Assembly: GCA_964596405.1 (NCBI GenBank)
Contig: CAZQSS010000015.1
Coordinates: forward strand, 1 to 23,169
Reading direction: 5' to 3'
Source of the DNA: CAZQSS01 sp964596405
GTDB lineage: Bacteria > Patescibacteriota > Patescibacteriia > Magasanikbacterales > UBA10003
DNA length: 23,169 nucleotides
How positions within the stretch are numbered: the first letter of the stretch is position 1; every line of letters starts with the position of its first letter. Under the pieces are notes generated by a model that searched no databases, had not been told where the DNA came from, and saw only the letters and a list, made by a program, of their open reading frames with translations. The position numbers and the translations under genes were made by a program. Below are positions 1 through 5,502 of the stretch, piece by piece.

Positions 1-1
1 T

Positions 2-325
2 GTCTTGGCCGAGAAGGATTATTTCCCGATCGCCCAGCAGGCGCTAAGGGATGCCAAAAAAACGCCGATTTCTGACCAGACATCATTGCCGGAGGGATTC
101 AAAAGCAGCATCATCGGTTGCACACTTCTCGTCGGGAGTCTTCCCAGCAAAGATTTGGTGTGGTCCGTGGTAAAGTTTGAGATGCAGTCGACCAAGGGCC
201 TGACATATAATCTTAAGATCAAATTTACCAAGTTGGTGATGATCACAATCGACAGGAAGGGCCGGACAACAAGGAACGAGTGTCGGCTTGATGTGGGTTT
301 TTTCACTATGCCCCACTTCGAATAA
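2..325 (+). CDS. 3' part of an unrecognised protein gene, open at the left edge
   Basis: The frame is open from base 2 to the TAA at 323-325. A TTG at position 5 could be a start, but no upstream sequence is visible, so the gene may begin outside the window. The 106-107 visible residues mix polar and beta-prone stretches (around VWSVVKFEMQ and LTYNLKIKFTKLVMITID) and show no signal peptide, membrane segment or catalytic motif I recognise. The plus-strand reading is favoured because a good intrinsic terminator begins 15 bp after the stop. The opposite strand also has an open frame (19-378), but that frame would run through the terminator. No function is assigned. Confidence 0.55.
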   Translation, partial: VLAEKDYFPIAQQALRDAKKTPISDQTSLPEGFKSSIIGCTLLVGSLPSKDLVWSVVKFEMQSTKGLTYNLKIKFTKLVMITIDRKGRTTRNECRLDVGFFTMPHFE

Positions 326-340
326 TTCAAGTAGACCAAA

Positions 341-369
341 AGACCTCTCACAACGAGAGGTCTTTTTTT
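341..369 (+). terminator. Intrinsic terminator after the first gene
   Basis: A 9-bp perfect stem AGACCTCTC / GAGAGGTCT with loop ACAAC is followed by a T7 run. On the minus strand the same stem is followed by only four Ts, so it could weakly back up termination of the gyrA operon that converges on it. Confidence 0.9.
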
Positions 370-372
370 GTT

Positions 373-462
373 TGTCATTCCCGACGACGATCGGGAATCC
401 AGCCTGCCTGTCCGGTAGGCAGGCGATTATGCGACTGGATCCCCGTTTTCACGGGGATGACA
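373..462. repeat. Composite palindromic repeat (TGTCATTCCCG family) carrying a nested GCCTGCC hairpin
   Basis: The element starts TGTCATTCCCG and ends CGGGGATGACA. It consists of two hairpins, one around CCCGA..TCGGG and one CCCCG TTTTCA CGGGG, joined at CCAG/CTGG. Relatives lie at 5521-5620 and, inside miaB, at 20858-20916. Compared with the miaB copy, this one has an extra 29 bp (402-430) containing GCCTGCC TGTCCGGTA GGCAGGC. That insert lies exactly between CCA and GCGACTGGATCC, which are contiguous in the miaB copy. It lies between convergent genes and may help end the gyrA transcript. No transposase is nearby, so mobility would have to be supplied in trans. Confidence 0.85.
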
Positions 463-488
463 TCATGTAGAGATTTTTAACGTTCTCA

Positions 489-2975
489 TTAGATCAGTGT
501 CACGCTGGCCACCGAATCTTTTTCTTCTTTAAATCTCATCAGCCTAACGCCTTGAGTGGCGCGGCCCGAAACCGAGACCGAGGCGAATGGCAAGCGAATA
601 AGTTGGCCCTGGGAAGAGATGAGCATTAAATCGCGTTCGTCTTGAGCGTTGACCACGTAAGCGCCGATGATTTTGCCGGTTTTGGCCGTTATTTTGGCGG
701 TCTTAATACCCGAACCGCCGCGGCCCTGCAGGCGGTATTGCGCCAAGGGCGTGCGTTTGCCCAAACCGTTTTCGGCAATCACAAAGAGTTGAAAGTTTTT
801 GATTAAGTTCGGATCAATCACATCCATACCCACTACCCGATCCGCGCCCTTGAGGCGAATACCGCGCACTCCGGCGGCATTGCGACCCATAGAACGGATC
901 ACTTTTTCTTTGAATCGAATGGCTTGGCCGTTGGCAGTGACCAAGGTGATTTCATCGGAACCGGTGGAAGGCTTAACCCATTTTAATTGGTCATCGCCTT
1001 TGAGTTTGACGGCAATGAGGCCGGAACGGCGCACCGCTGAAAAATCTTTAATATCCACTTTTTTAATGACGCCGTGGGCGGTAACCATAGTAAAGAATTT
1101 AAAATCGCCCAAATCCGCCAGCGACAGCACCGAGGAAATTTTTTCTTCCGGAGAGAGTTGTAAAAAGTTAACTATCGCCTGGCCTTTGGCGGTGCGCGAA
1201 GTCTGCGGGATATCGTAAGCCTTGAGTTGGAAAACGCGGCCACGCGTGGTAAAGAATAGTAAATCAGAATGAGTGGTGGTGGTGAACAAATGTTCCACCA
1301 CATCTTCTTCTTTGGTGGTGACGCCCGACACGCCCTTGCCGCCGCGACTCTGGGTGCGGAAAGTATCCGGTGGCAGGCGTTTAATGTAGCCGTCGCGGGT
1401 AATCATAATAATAGCGTCTTCGTTGGGCACTAAATCTTCCATAGAAAATTCTTTGACACCGTGGACGACAATTTGGGTGCGGCGTTCATCGCCGAATTTA
1501 TTTTTAAGTTCTTGAGTTTCGGTTTTGATAATACCCAAAATCTTTTTGGGCGAAGCCAGAATTATTTCCAAATCTTTTATCAAAGCCAATTTTTCTTTCA
1601 GTTCGTCTTCAATTCTATGGCGTTCCATGTTGGCCAATTGTTGCAGCTTCATTTCTAAAATCGCGTTGGCCTGAATCTCAGTCAACCGGAATTTTTTTAT
1701 TAAATTCACCCGGGCTTCATCTTTGTCCGCCGACTGTTTAATCGTTTTGATGACGGCGTCAATGTTGTCCAAGGCGATTTTTAAACCTTTTAAAATATGG
1801 GCGCGTTCCTCGGCTTTCCGCAAATCAAACTCGGTGCGGCGCCGGACAATTACTTGGCGGTGTTTGATGTATTCTTCTAAAATTGTTTTAAGGTTTAAAA
1901 CGCGCGGCTGGATACCATCAATCAAAGCCAGCAAATTCATGTTAAAAGTTTCTTGGAGCTGGGTGAGGTTGAAAAGTTGGTTTAAAACTTTTTTGGGATA
2001 AGCGTCTTTTTTTAATTCAATGACAATACGAATGCCGTCTTTGTTAGACTCGTCGCGCAAGTCTTTAATACCCTCCATCTTTTTTTCATGCACCAAGTTG
2101 GCAATTTTTTCAATCAAGGTGGATTTGTTGACCTGGTAAGGGATTTCATTGACGATAATTTTAAAACTGCCGGCTTTGTCTTCCACAATTTCGGTTTTGG
2201 CGCGCATGACCACGCGGCCGCGGCCGGTGGCATAAGCTTGAGCGATTTCTTTTTTGTCATAAATAATACCGCCGGTGGGGAAATCAGGGCCTTTAACAAA
2301 TTCTGTCAAATCTTCAGAGTCGGCATCGGGGTTTTCTATCAAGTGATTGATGCCGTCGCAGAGTTCAGTTAAATTGTGCGGCGGAATGTTGGTGGCCATA
2401 CCCACGGCAATACCCATGGTGCCGTTGAGGAGCAGGTTGGGAAGTTTGGCCGGCAAGACGCGCGGTTCCTGGTGCGAGCCGTCGTAGTTGGGGATAAAAT
2501 CCACGGTGCCGCGTTCAATATCAAAGAGCGCTTCTTCGGCCGGTTTGGCCAGGCGAGCCTCGGTGTAACGCATAGCGGCGGGCGGATCGCCATCAACCGA
2601 ACCCCAGTTGCCTTGGCCATCAATCAAAGGATAGCGCAGAGAAAAATCTTGGGCCATGCGCGCCATGGCGTCGTAGACCGAAAGATCGCCGTGCGGATGA
2701 TATTTGCCCAGCACTTCACCAACCACGGTGGCTGATTTGCGGAATTTAGCCGAGGCCTTCAGCCCCACGCTCCACATGGCATAGAGAATGCGGCGTTGCA
2801 CCGGCTTTAGACCGTCGCGGACATCGGGCAGAGCGCGGGAAATGATGACCGACATGGCGTAATCCAAGTAGCAATCCTGCACCTCTTTTATCAAAGGTTG
2901 ATTAACCACTTGGCCGATATTTTGCGGCAAGGGCATTTGTTCGGATGACGGTTTTTTAATGTGTTTTAGGGGCAT
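489..2975 (-). CDS. gyrA: DNA gyrase subunit A
   Basis: The 828-residue product is the breakage-reunion subunit of DNA gyrase (with GyrB), a type IIA topoisomerase that introduces negative supercoils. The winged-helix/tower N-terminal domain runs to about residue 500. The catalytic tyrosine is Y137 in AAMRYTEARL. The QRDR is HPHGDLSVYDAM (93-104). The GyrA box QSRGGKG (542-548) heads a beta-pinwheel C-terminal domain, which argues for GyrA rather than ParC. L98 occupies the position of E. coli Ser83, where Leu is the classic quinolone-resistance substitution, while D102 (E. coli Asp87) is kept. The gene is last in a minus-strand cluster, 31 bp after the membrane-protein gene. The ATG at 2975 has no SD; an internal Met14 is an alternative start. 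Confidence 0.97.
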   Translation of the reverse strand: MPLKHIKKPSSEQMPLPQNIGQVVNQPLIKEVQDCYLDYAMSVIISRALPDVRDGLKPVQRRILYAMWSVGLKASAKFRKSATVVGEVLGKYHPHGDLSVYDAMARMAQDFSLRYPLIDGQGNWGSVDGDPPAAMRYTEARLAKPAEEALFDIERGTVDFIPNYDGSHQEPRVLPAKLPNLLLNGTMGIAVGMATNIPPHNLTELCDGINHLIENPDADSEDLTEFVKGPDFPTGGIIYDKKEIAQAYATGRGRVVMRAKTEIVEDKAGSFKIIVNEIPYQVNKSTLIEKIANLVHEKKMEGIKDLRDESNKDGIRIVIELKKDAYPKKVLNQLFNLTQLQETFNMNLLALIDGIQPRVLNLKTILEEYIKHRQVIVRRRTEFDLRKAEERAHILKGLKIALDNIDAVIKTIKQSADKDEARVNLIKKFRLTEIQANAILEMKLQQLANMERHRIEDELKEKLALIKDLEIILASPKKILGIIKTETQELKNKFGDERRTQIVVHGVKEFSMEDLVPNEDAIIMITRDGYIKRLPPDTFRTQSRGGKGVSGVTTKEEDVVEHLFTTTTHSDLLFFTTRGRVFQLKAYDIPQTSRTAKGQAIVNFLQLSPEEKISSVLSLADLGDFKFFTMVTAHGVIKKVDIKDFSAVRRSGLIAVKLKGDDQLKWVKPSTGSDEITLVTANGQAIRFKEKVIRSMGRNAAGVRGIRLKGADRVVGMDVIDPNLIKNFQLFVIAENGLGKRTPLAQYRLQGRGGSGIKTAKITAKTGKIIGAYVVNAQDERDLMLISSQGQLIRLPFASVSVSGRATQGVRLMRFKEEKDSVASVTLI

Positions 2976-3006
2976 AAGAGGAATTAGGAATTAGGGTTTA
3001 AAGATG

Positions 3007-3363
3007 TTATTTTTTGTTTTGGATAGTATTTTTAAGTTTTTCAAGTTGTTCGGGTGTTAAGCCCAGAGTGGAAGAAGCGGCCGAGGTGGAAGAGGCCATA
3101 GCCTTGAGCACGGTGTCGTAAAGGCCGGGTGTGGCGGAAATAATGTCTAAAGTTTCTTTATTTTGATTAAGTAATTCGGAGAGTTTGTCTTTGTTTTCTT
3201 TAAAAAGCTGGCCGGTAAGATCATTGGGAGAAACAAGCTTCATTCTCTTCGGCAAAGAAATGGCCCAGGCTAAAATTAAAATCAGCATGACGGCGCCTAC
3301 GCTCAACCACAACCAAATTTGTTTTTTGTGATTGGCCGTTTTGGGTAAGATTTTTTTTTTCAT
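3007..3363 (-). CDS. Small single-pass membrane protein of unknown function
   Basis: The 118-residue protein has a very basic N-terminus (MKKKILPK..), one hydrophobic segment at about residues 16-36, and a polar, Lys/Glu/Ser-rich tail. The positive-inside rule predicts that the tail lies outside the membrane. The tail ends in a short helical, charged stretch (TPEQLEKLKNTIQNKK). I recognise no domain. It sits between the MBL-fold gene (18 bp upstream) and gyrA (31 bp downstream) on the same strand, so it is probably co-transcribed with them. There is no SD before the ATG, as for its operon partners. Confidence 0.75.
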   Translation of the reverse strand: MKKKILPKTANHKKQIWLWLSVGAVMLILILAWAISLPKRMKLVSPNDLTGQLFKENKDKLSELLNQNKETLDIISATPGLYDTVLKAMASSTSAASSTLGLTPEQLEKLKNTIQNKK

Positions 3364-3381
3364 AAAATATCTAATGCCAGA

Positions 3382-4011
3382 TTATGTCTTTTCAAGTAAA
3401 ATCAATTTAGTTTCTTCTTGGGGTAAATCTTTTTTGTTGATTTTAAATTTAGGCAGCCATTCTTTTTCTTTTTGGCCCAGGAGTTTGGCAAACGGATCAA
3501 CCGCTTCAAACGGATCTTTGCGGCTCGGCGGATTAAAAGAGTGGGGTACCACAACGCGCGGTTCCATTTGATTGACAATTTCAGCGGCTTCTTTGGCCGA
3601 GAGCGCTTGGTTGTTGCCACAAGGAATTAATAAGATATCAAACGAACCTAATTTTTCCACCAGCTCATCGGTTAGTTTGCCGCGGAAATCGCCAAAGTAA
3701 ATTAGAGACAGGGCTTCGGTTTCCAAATGATAAATCATTTGCTTGTCTTTTTCGCCGGTGACAATGGGCACGGCATAAATCATCACGCCTTTCACTTCAT
3801 ACTCGCCGGGAGTATCAATAATGAAAGGTTCGCCACTTAGCGTGATGGTATTTTCTTTGCCATTAGTCAAAAGCGTAATGTCGCTTTTTAAATTGCGCGG
3901 CAAATCGGATTTGGGCGTTTGATAGGGATTGATTAAAATTGTGACGTCGTCACGCAGGGGTGTTTTGGTTTCAATTTTGAAAGCCGAATGGCCTAACCAT
4001 GTTATATGCAT
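3382..4011 (-). CDS. MBL-fold protein of the UlaG/COG2220 type with degenerate metal site
   Basis: The 209-residue protein starts WLGHSAFKIE and contains EPFIIDTPGEYEVKGV, both hallmarks of the UlaG-like metallo-beta-lactamase superfamily branch. Active members carry an HxHxDH loop after the second strand pair. Here the equivalent stretch reads DITLLTNGKENTI (about 44-56) with no histidines. Other family positions persist: H7 in LGH, D108 in YFGD and H157 in VVVPHSF. The fold is probably kept while canonical zinc hydrolase activity is lost, so a structural, RNA/ligand-binding or otherwise altered role is possible. It is the first gene of the gyrA operon, behind a TATAAT promoter. The ATG has no SD. 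Confidence 0.8.
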   Translation of the reverse strand: MHITWLGHSAFKIETKTPLRDDVTILINPYQTPKSDLPRNLKSDITLLTNGKENTITLSGEPFIIDTPGEYEVKGVMIYAVPIVTGEKDKQMIYHLETEALSLIYFGDFRGKLTDELVEKLGSFDILLIPCGNNQALSAKEAAEIVNQMEPRVVVPHSFNPPSRKDPFEAVDPFAKLLGQKEKEWLPKFKINKKDLPQEETKLILLEKT

Positions 4012-4055
4012 ATGAGCAGATTAGCCTAGATGATTAGTAGATTAGAATTATATTA

Positions 4056-4084
4056 ATTATACTTAAAATAAGCTTAAAAAGCAA
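4056..4084 (-). promoter_or_regulatory. Sigma70-type promoter of the MBL-gyrA operon
   Basis: On the minus strand, TTGCTT (4079-4084) is separated by 17 bp from a perfect TATAAT (4056-4061). The -10 lies 45 bp before the ATG at 4011. The -35 matches only at TTG, so strength is uncertain. Confidence 0.65.
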
Positions 4085-4137
4085 GAGGTTAGATGTGGAT
4101 TAGTTGTGTGGGGCGGGGCATTTAATTTTGGCTAGTT

Positions 4138-4164
4138 TTAGCTAAAATTTATGATTTTAGCTAA
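4138..4164. repeat. 11-bp perfect inverted repeat between divergent promoters
   Basis: TTAGCTAAAAT (4138-4148) and ATTTTAGCTAA (4154-4164) form a perfect inverted repeat with a 5-bp spacer. The left arm overlaps a 12-bp palindrome TTTTAGCTAAAA (4136-4147). It lies 20 bp upstream of the -35 at 4185 and about 55 bp upstream of the divergent -35. It could be an operator for a dimeric repressor or a factor-independent terminator, although there is no clear T run. Confidence 0.5.
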
Positions 4165-4184
4165 TCTTGGCCACTTTATGCCTC

Positions 4185-4213
4185 TTGACAAGATTCTGAT
4201 TTTGTGGTATACT
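4185..4213 (+). promoter_or_regulatory. Near-consensus extended -10 promoter
   Basis: TTGACA (4185-4190), a 17-bp spacer and TATACT (4208-4213), preceded by TG at -15/-14 (TGGTATACT). Transcription should begin near 4220. It drives the twin-hairpin leader and the 33-residue micropeptide. Confidence 0.88.
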
Positions 4214-4253
4214 AGTTTGTTGTGAAAGTGAAAGAGCGGTCTTTACAACCAAC

Positions 4254-4293
4254 GCCCAGTCATTCGACCGGGCAACCCCGTCATCCGACGGGG
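4254..4293 (+). promoter_or_regulatory. Twin leader hairpins with a shared GTC-ATYC-GAC core
   Basis: Hairpin 1 (4254-4273) is GCCC-A-GTC, loop ATTC, GAC-C-GGGC. Hairpin 2 (4276-4293) is CCCCGTC, loop ATCC, GACGGGG. They are two bases apart and end just before the AAAGGAGG SD (4295-4302). The two hairpins have the same loop pattern and inner pairs but different outer pairs. That suggests a duplicated structure under selection, perhaps a protein or ligand binding site or a stability element. The function is inferred. Confidence 0.6.
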
Positions 4294-4308
4294 TAAAGGA
4301 GGACTCAA

Positions 4309-4410
4309 ATGTTCACGATCATCAGCGTGGTAGTGTTCGGCGCGGCTCTTTTCTTCGCCGTTTTCGGCACCGTCAACGGGCGGAAGGTCAACGCCTCGCT
4401 CAAGAACTGA
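4309..4410 (+). CDS. 33-residue single-pass membrane micropeptide
   Basis: The ATG at 4309 follows a strong SD, AAAGGAGG (4295-4302), with 6 bases between. The product begins MFTIISVVVFGAALFFAVFG, a hydrophobic helix long enough to cross the membrane, and ends in a short basic polar tail containing NGRK and terminating SLKN. It has its own extended -10 promoter, twin hairpins in the leader and a terminator hairpin 15 bp after the stop, so it looks like a complete monocistronic unit. Length alone could be chance, but SD, promoter, hydrophobicity and terminator together support it. It may be a small membrane regulator or a toxin-like peptide; nothing in the sequence decides between these. Confidence 0.65.
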   Translation: MFTIISVVVFGAALFFAVFGTVNGRKVNASLKN

Positions 4411-4425
4411 ACAACCAACAACTTC

Positions 4426-4455
4426 GCTCCGACCCTCAACCGTCGGAGCTTCTTG
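4426..4455 (+). terminator. Stem-loop after the micropeptide, abutting the next promoter
   Basis: An 8-bp perfect stem GCTCCGAC (4426-4433) / GTCGGAGC (4442-4449) is followed by TTCTT, a weak T tract. The following TTGACA begins at 4453, so the terminator tail and the next -35 overlap. Confidence 0.6.
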
Positions 4456-4481
4456 ACAAGATTTCAGAGTTGTGATATCAT
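4453..4481 (+). promoter_or_regulatory. Promoter of the structured transcript
   Basis: TTGACA (4453-4458), a 17-bp spacer and TATCAT (4476-4481), with an extended -10 TG (TGATATCAT). It shares CTTGACAAGATT and the TTGTG before the -10 with the promoter at 4185. Expected start near 4488. Confidence 0.78.
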
Positions 4482-4615
4482 CTGGAATACTGTCAAGAAG
4501 CATCAGCCAACTGTCCGGATTGTCTGTGGCCCATTTCCCGCGGGGAAAGGGGCAATCACCGACGATCAAGAAAGGAGGTATGAGGGCTTGAGTAAGTAAC
4601 AGGGCGGAGGCACGA

Positions 4616-4777
4616 ATGGCACCTCTTCCCGAAGTAAAGCTCTACGAGAGCAAGTCATTCCGGGGTTTTGAAAGGTTATCGGCCACGGCTAACAAAACAG
4701 CCTTGGTCACCTCGTCAGGGTCGAACCAAAAACCTTTTACTTTCTTTAAAATAATCCGCAAGGATTTCAAAAAATAG
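4616..4777 (+). CDS. Possible 53-residue basic small protein inside the structured transcript
   Basis: The ATG at 4616 follows GGAGG (4606-4610) at 5 bases, and the frame stays open to the TAG at 4775. The product begins MAPLPEVKLYESKSF and ends in a basic tail, IIRKDFKK. It has no membrane segment or known motif. Against it: the SD can pair with CCTC at 4622-4625, and the frame contains two clean hairpins and a GNRA-capped stem that look like RNA architecture rather than coding sequence. It may be a regulated small gene or a chance frame. Confidence 0.3.
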   Translation: MAPLPEVKLYESKSFRGFERLSATANKTALVTSSGSNQKPFTFFKIIRKDFKK

Positions 4778-4837
4778 GTTTTAGCGGCAAACAACCCCAC
4801 TTGAAAAAATGGAGGGAAAATGCGGCTCCCGACCTAA

Positions 4838-4878
4838 GCGCCCTAACTGACGGCGCTACAACACAAATTGTCAGACAG
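4838..4878 (+). other. H-type pseudoknot, copy 1
   Basis: Stem 1 is GCGCC (4838-4842) / GGCGC (4852-4856), extendable by an A-T pair. The 9-nt stem-1 loop CTAACTGAC (4843-4851) pairs with GTCAGACAG (4870-4878) through CTGAC/GTCAG plus two outer pairs across a 2x2 internal loop. The 13-nt connector ends CAACACAAATT. It begins right after a tiny SD-led frame (ATG at 4820, stop TAA at 4835-4837) preceded by GGAGGG (4811-4816). Confidence 0.6.
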
Positions 4879-4954
4879 AGTCAATCGCCCCCATAAGGAT
4901 GGGGGCCCGGCCGAGCCCCTACACCTCTCGGCCACCGACGGAGGAAAGGTGAAA

Positions 4955-5002
4955 ATGAAAACCTGTGGGTTAAGCGCCTTGATTGACGGCGCGGCAACAT
5001 AA
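4955..5002 (+). CDS. Possible 15-residue leader peptide overlapping pseudoknot copy 2
   Basis: The ATG at 4955 follows GGAGG (4940-4944) by 10 bases. The frame encodes MKTCGLSALIDGAAT and stops at TAA 5000-5002, inside the pseudoknot connector. A translating ribosome would unfold stem 1 and both partners in the stem-1 loop. That is the arrangement expected of a translation-coupled RNA switch. The equivalent frame at copy 1 is only five codons and ends just before the knot. Translation is unproven. Confidence 0.25.
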   Translation: MKTCGLSALIDGAAT

Positions 5003-5014
5003 ATTGTCAGTCAA
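4974..5014 (+). other. H-type pseudoknot, copy 2
   Basis: The geometry is identical to copy 1, 136 nt downstream. Stem 1 is GCGCC (4974-4978) / GGCGC (4988-4992). The loop TTGATTGAC (4979-4987) pairs over 9 bp, one of them G-U, with GTCAGTCAA (5006-5014). The 13-nt connector is GGCAACATAAATT. Segment lengths 5-9-5-13-9 equal those of copy 1. Outermost stem-2 pairs covary (C-G in copy 1, T-A here), and another is C-G against T-G. The A-rich connector is typical of a loop crossing the minor groove of stem 1. Confidence 0.65.
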
Positions 5015-5224
5015 GCACATTGAACAAACAACAACGACAAACCAGAATGGGCGCGAGTTCGGAACCAACAAGCGCCCAACTGGTAAACCGATAGTTGAAA
5101 CCGTAATGGGCCCGCAGCGACAAGCGGACCGTGGCCGACTGAGCCCGCAAGATACGCGGACCAGGCCGCCTAGAGACGGATTCAGCGTCGGAACAACGGG
5201 GCAGGCGCCGATGCGTCAAACCCC

Positions 5225-5252
5225 AAGGGCAAGCCTTTGCTTGCCCTTTTTT
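5225..5252 (+). terminator. Strong intrinsic terminator of the structured transcript
   Basis: A 9-bp perfect stem AAGGGCAAG (5225-5233) / CTTGCCCTT (5240-5248) with loop CCTTTG is followed by a T6 run (5247-5252). Confidence 0.92.
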
Positions 5253-5308
5253 GATATTTGTCGAAATTTTCAAGCCGCAGGCGAAGATAATTTCGCAACA
5301 AATATCAA
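5251..5308. other. Long nearly perfect hairpin after the terminator
   Basis: TTGATATTTGT (5251-5261) pairs with ACAAATATCAA (5298-5308). CGAAATT (5262-5268) then pairs with AATTTCG (5289-5295) across a 2-nt bulge, 18 bp in all. The interior holds TTC-aa-GCC-GCA-GGC-GAA, a smaller hairpin. It overlaps the T tract of the preceding terminator and directly abuts the next structure. Confidence 0.6.
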
Positions 5309-5423
5309 CCCCGCGCCAAGTCCCTGTAACGACTGTCGATTAGCACAGAGAGAGCCATAGGCGTTTCCGAGAATTTTTGCCTCGTTCGGAATGGCAGTTA
5401 CTTCGGACTTTGGCGCTGGGGTT
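5307..5423. other. Large cruciform-like structured element
   Basis: AACCCC-GCGCCAA-GTCC (5307-5323) pairs with GGAC-TTTGGCGC-T-GGGGTT (5405-5423), giving 17 bp with two single unpaired Ts, both on the 3' arm. Inside are GTAAC/GTTAC (5326-5330, 5397-5401), a small CTGT/ACAG hairpin (5333-5348), GCCAT/ATGGC (5354-5358, 5391-5395) and TTCCGA/TCGGAA (5365-5370, 5386-5391). GCCAT/ATGGC and TTCCGA/TCGGAA share one base (5391), so not all pairs form at once. It could be the folded end of a non-autonomous mobile element or a second ncRNA. No coding content was recognised. Confidence 0.55.
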
Positions 5424-5431
5424 TATCCCCC

Positions 5432-5451
5432 ATGTTAGAAATATCTAACAT
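5432..5451. repeat. 8-bp perfect hairpin
   Basis: ATGTTAGA and TCTAACAT flank the loop AATA. It closes the structured region. The sequence from here to 5502 shows nothing else. Confidence 0.5.
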
Positions 5452-5502
5452 AGAAAAATTGGAATTTTGAGATAATTAAAGATACGCGTGGACCGGATCC
5501 TT

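Larger units (their letters stand above)
4488..5252 (+). ncRNA. Candidate ~765-nt structured RNA with repeated pseudoknots
   Basis: This is the span from the extended -10 promoter to a strong intrinsic terminator, and it has no convincing long reading frame. Structures seen, in order: TTTCCC GCG GGGAAA inside GCCC..GGGC (4529-4553); GCTCT/AGAGC (4639-4651); a 9-bp hairpin with one mismatch (4681-4708); AATCC-GCAA-GGATT with a GNRA loop (4753-4766); pseudoknot copy 1 (4838-4878); GCCCCCAT/ATGGGGGC (4887-4906); GGCCGAG/CTCGGCC (4909-4933); pseudoknot copy 2 (4974-5014); ACCAG+GGGCGC paired to GCGCCC+CTGGT (5041-5084); two similar CCGC..GCGG hairpins (5112-5127, 5145-5159); GCGTCGG/CCGATGC (5185-5214), whose loop GGGG can pair with CCCC at 5221-5224. 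Landmarks of tmRNA, RNase P RNA, SRP RNA and introns were not found. It also contains short SD-led frames, so it could be a multi-leader mRNA instead. Confidence 0.55.

Noticed and set aside
19..378. 119-residue minus-strand frame at the left edge
   Set aside because: It crosses the terminator at 341-369 and overlaps the better-supported plus-strand gene end.
489..2975. ParC rather than GyrA
   Set aside because: An intact GyrA box (QSRGGKG, 542-548) and full-length pinwheel domain are present; ParC proteins lack or degrade this box.
4243..4569. 108-residue minus-strand open frame
   Set aside because: It is antisense to the promoter, twin hairpins and micropeptide; no promoter or SD supports it.
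4488..5252. tmRNA, RNase P RNA, SRP RNA or an intron as identity of the structured transcript
   Set aside because: I looked for the tRNA-like ends with TTCGA and CCA and a tag frame ending in LAA (tmRNA), the GAGGAAAGTCC/ACAGAA core (RNase P), the SRP tetraloop motif and group I/II core motifs. None fitted. Pseudoknots alone do not make it tmRNA.
4983..5360. 125-residue plus-strand open frame from a TTG
   Set aside because: It runs straight through the strong terminator at 5225-5252 and the stem elements, has no SD and reads as low-complexity Thr/Arg/Pro-rich sequence.
5307..5423. Integron attC site
   Set aside because: The unpaired bases on one arm suggested attC, but the outer bases do not match the RYYYAAC/GTTRRRY core boxes and no integrase or cassette array is present.
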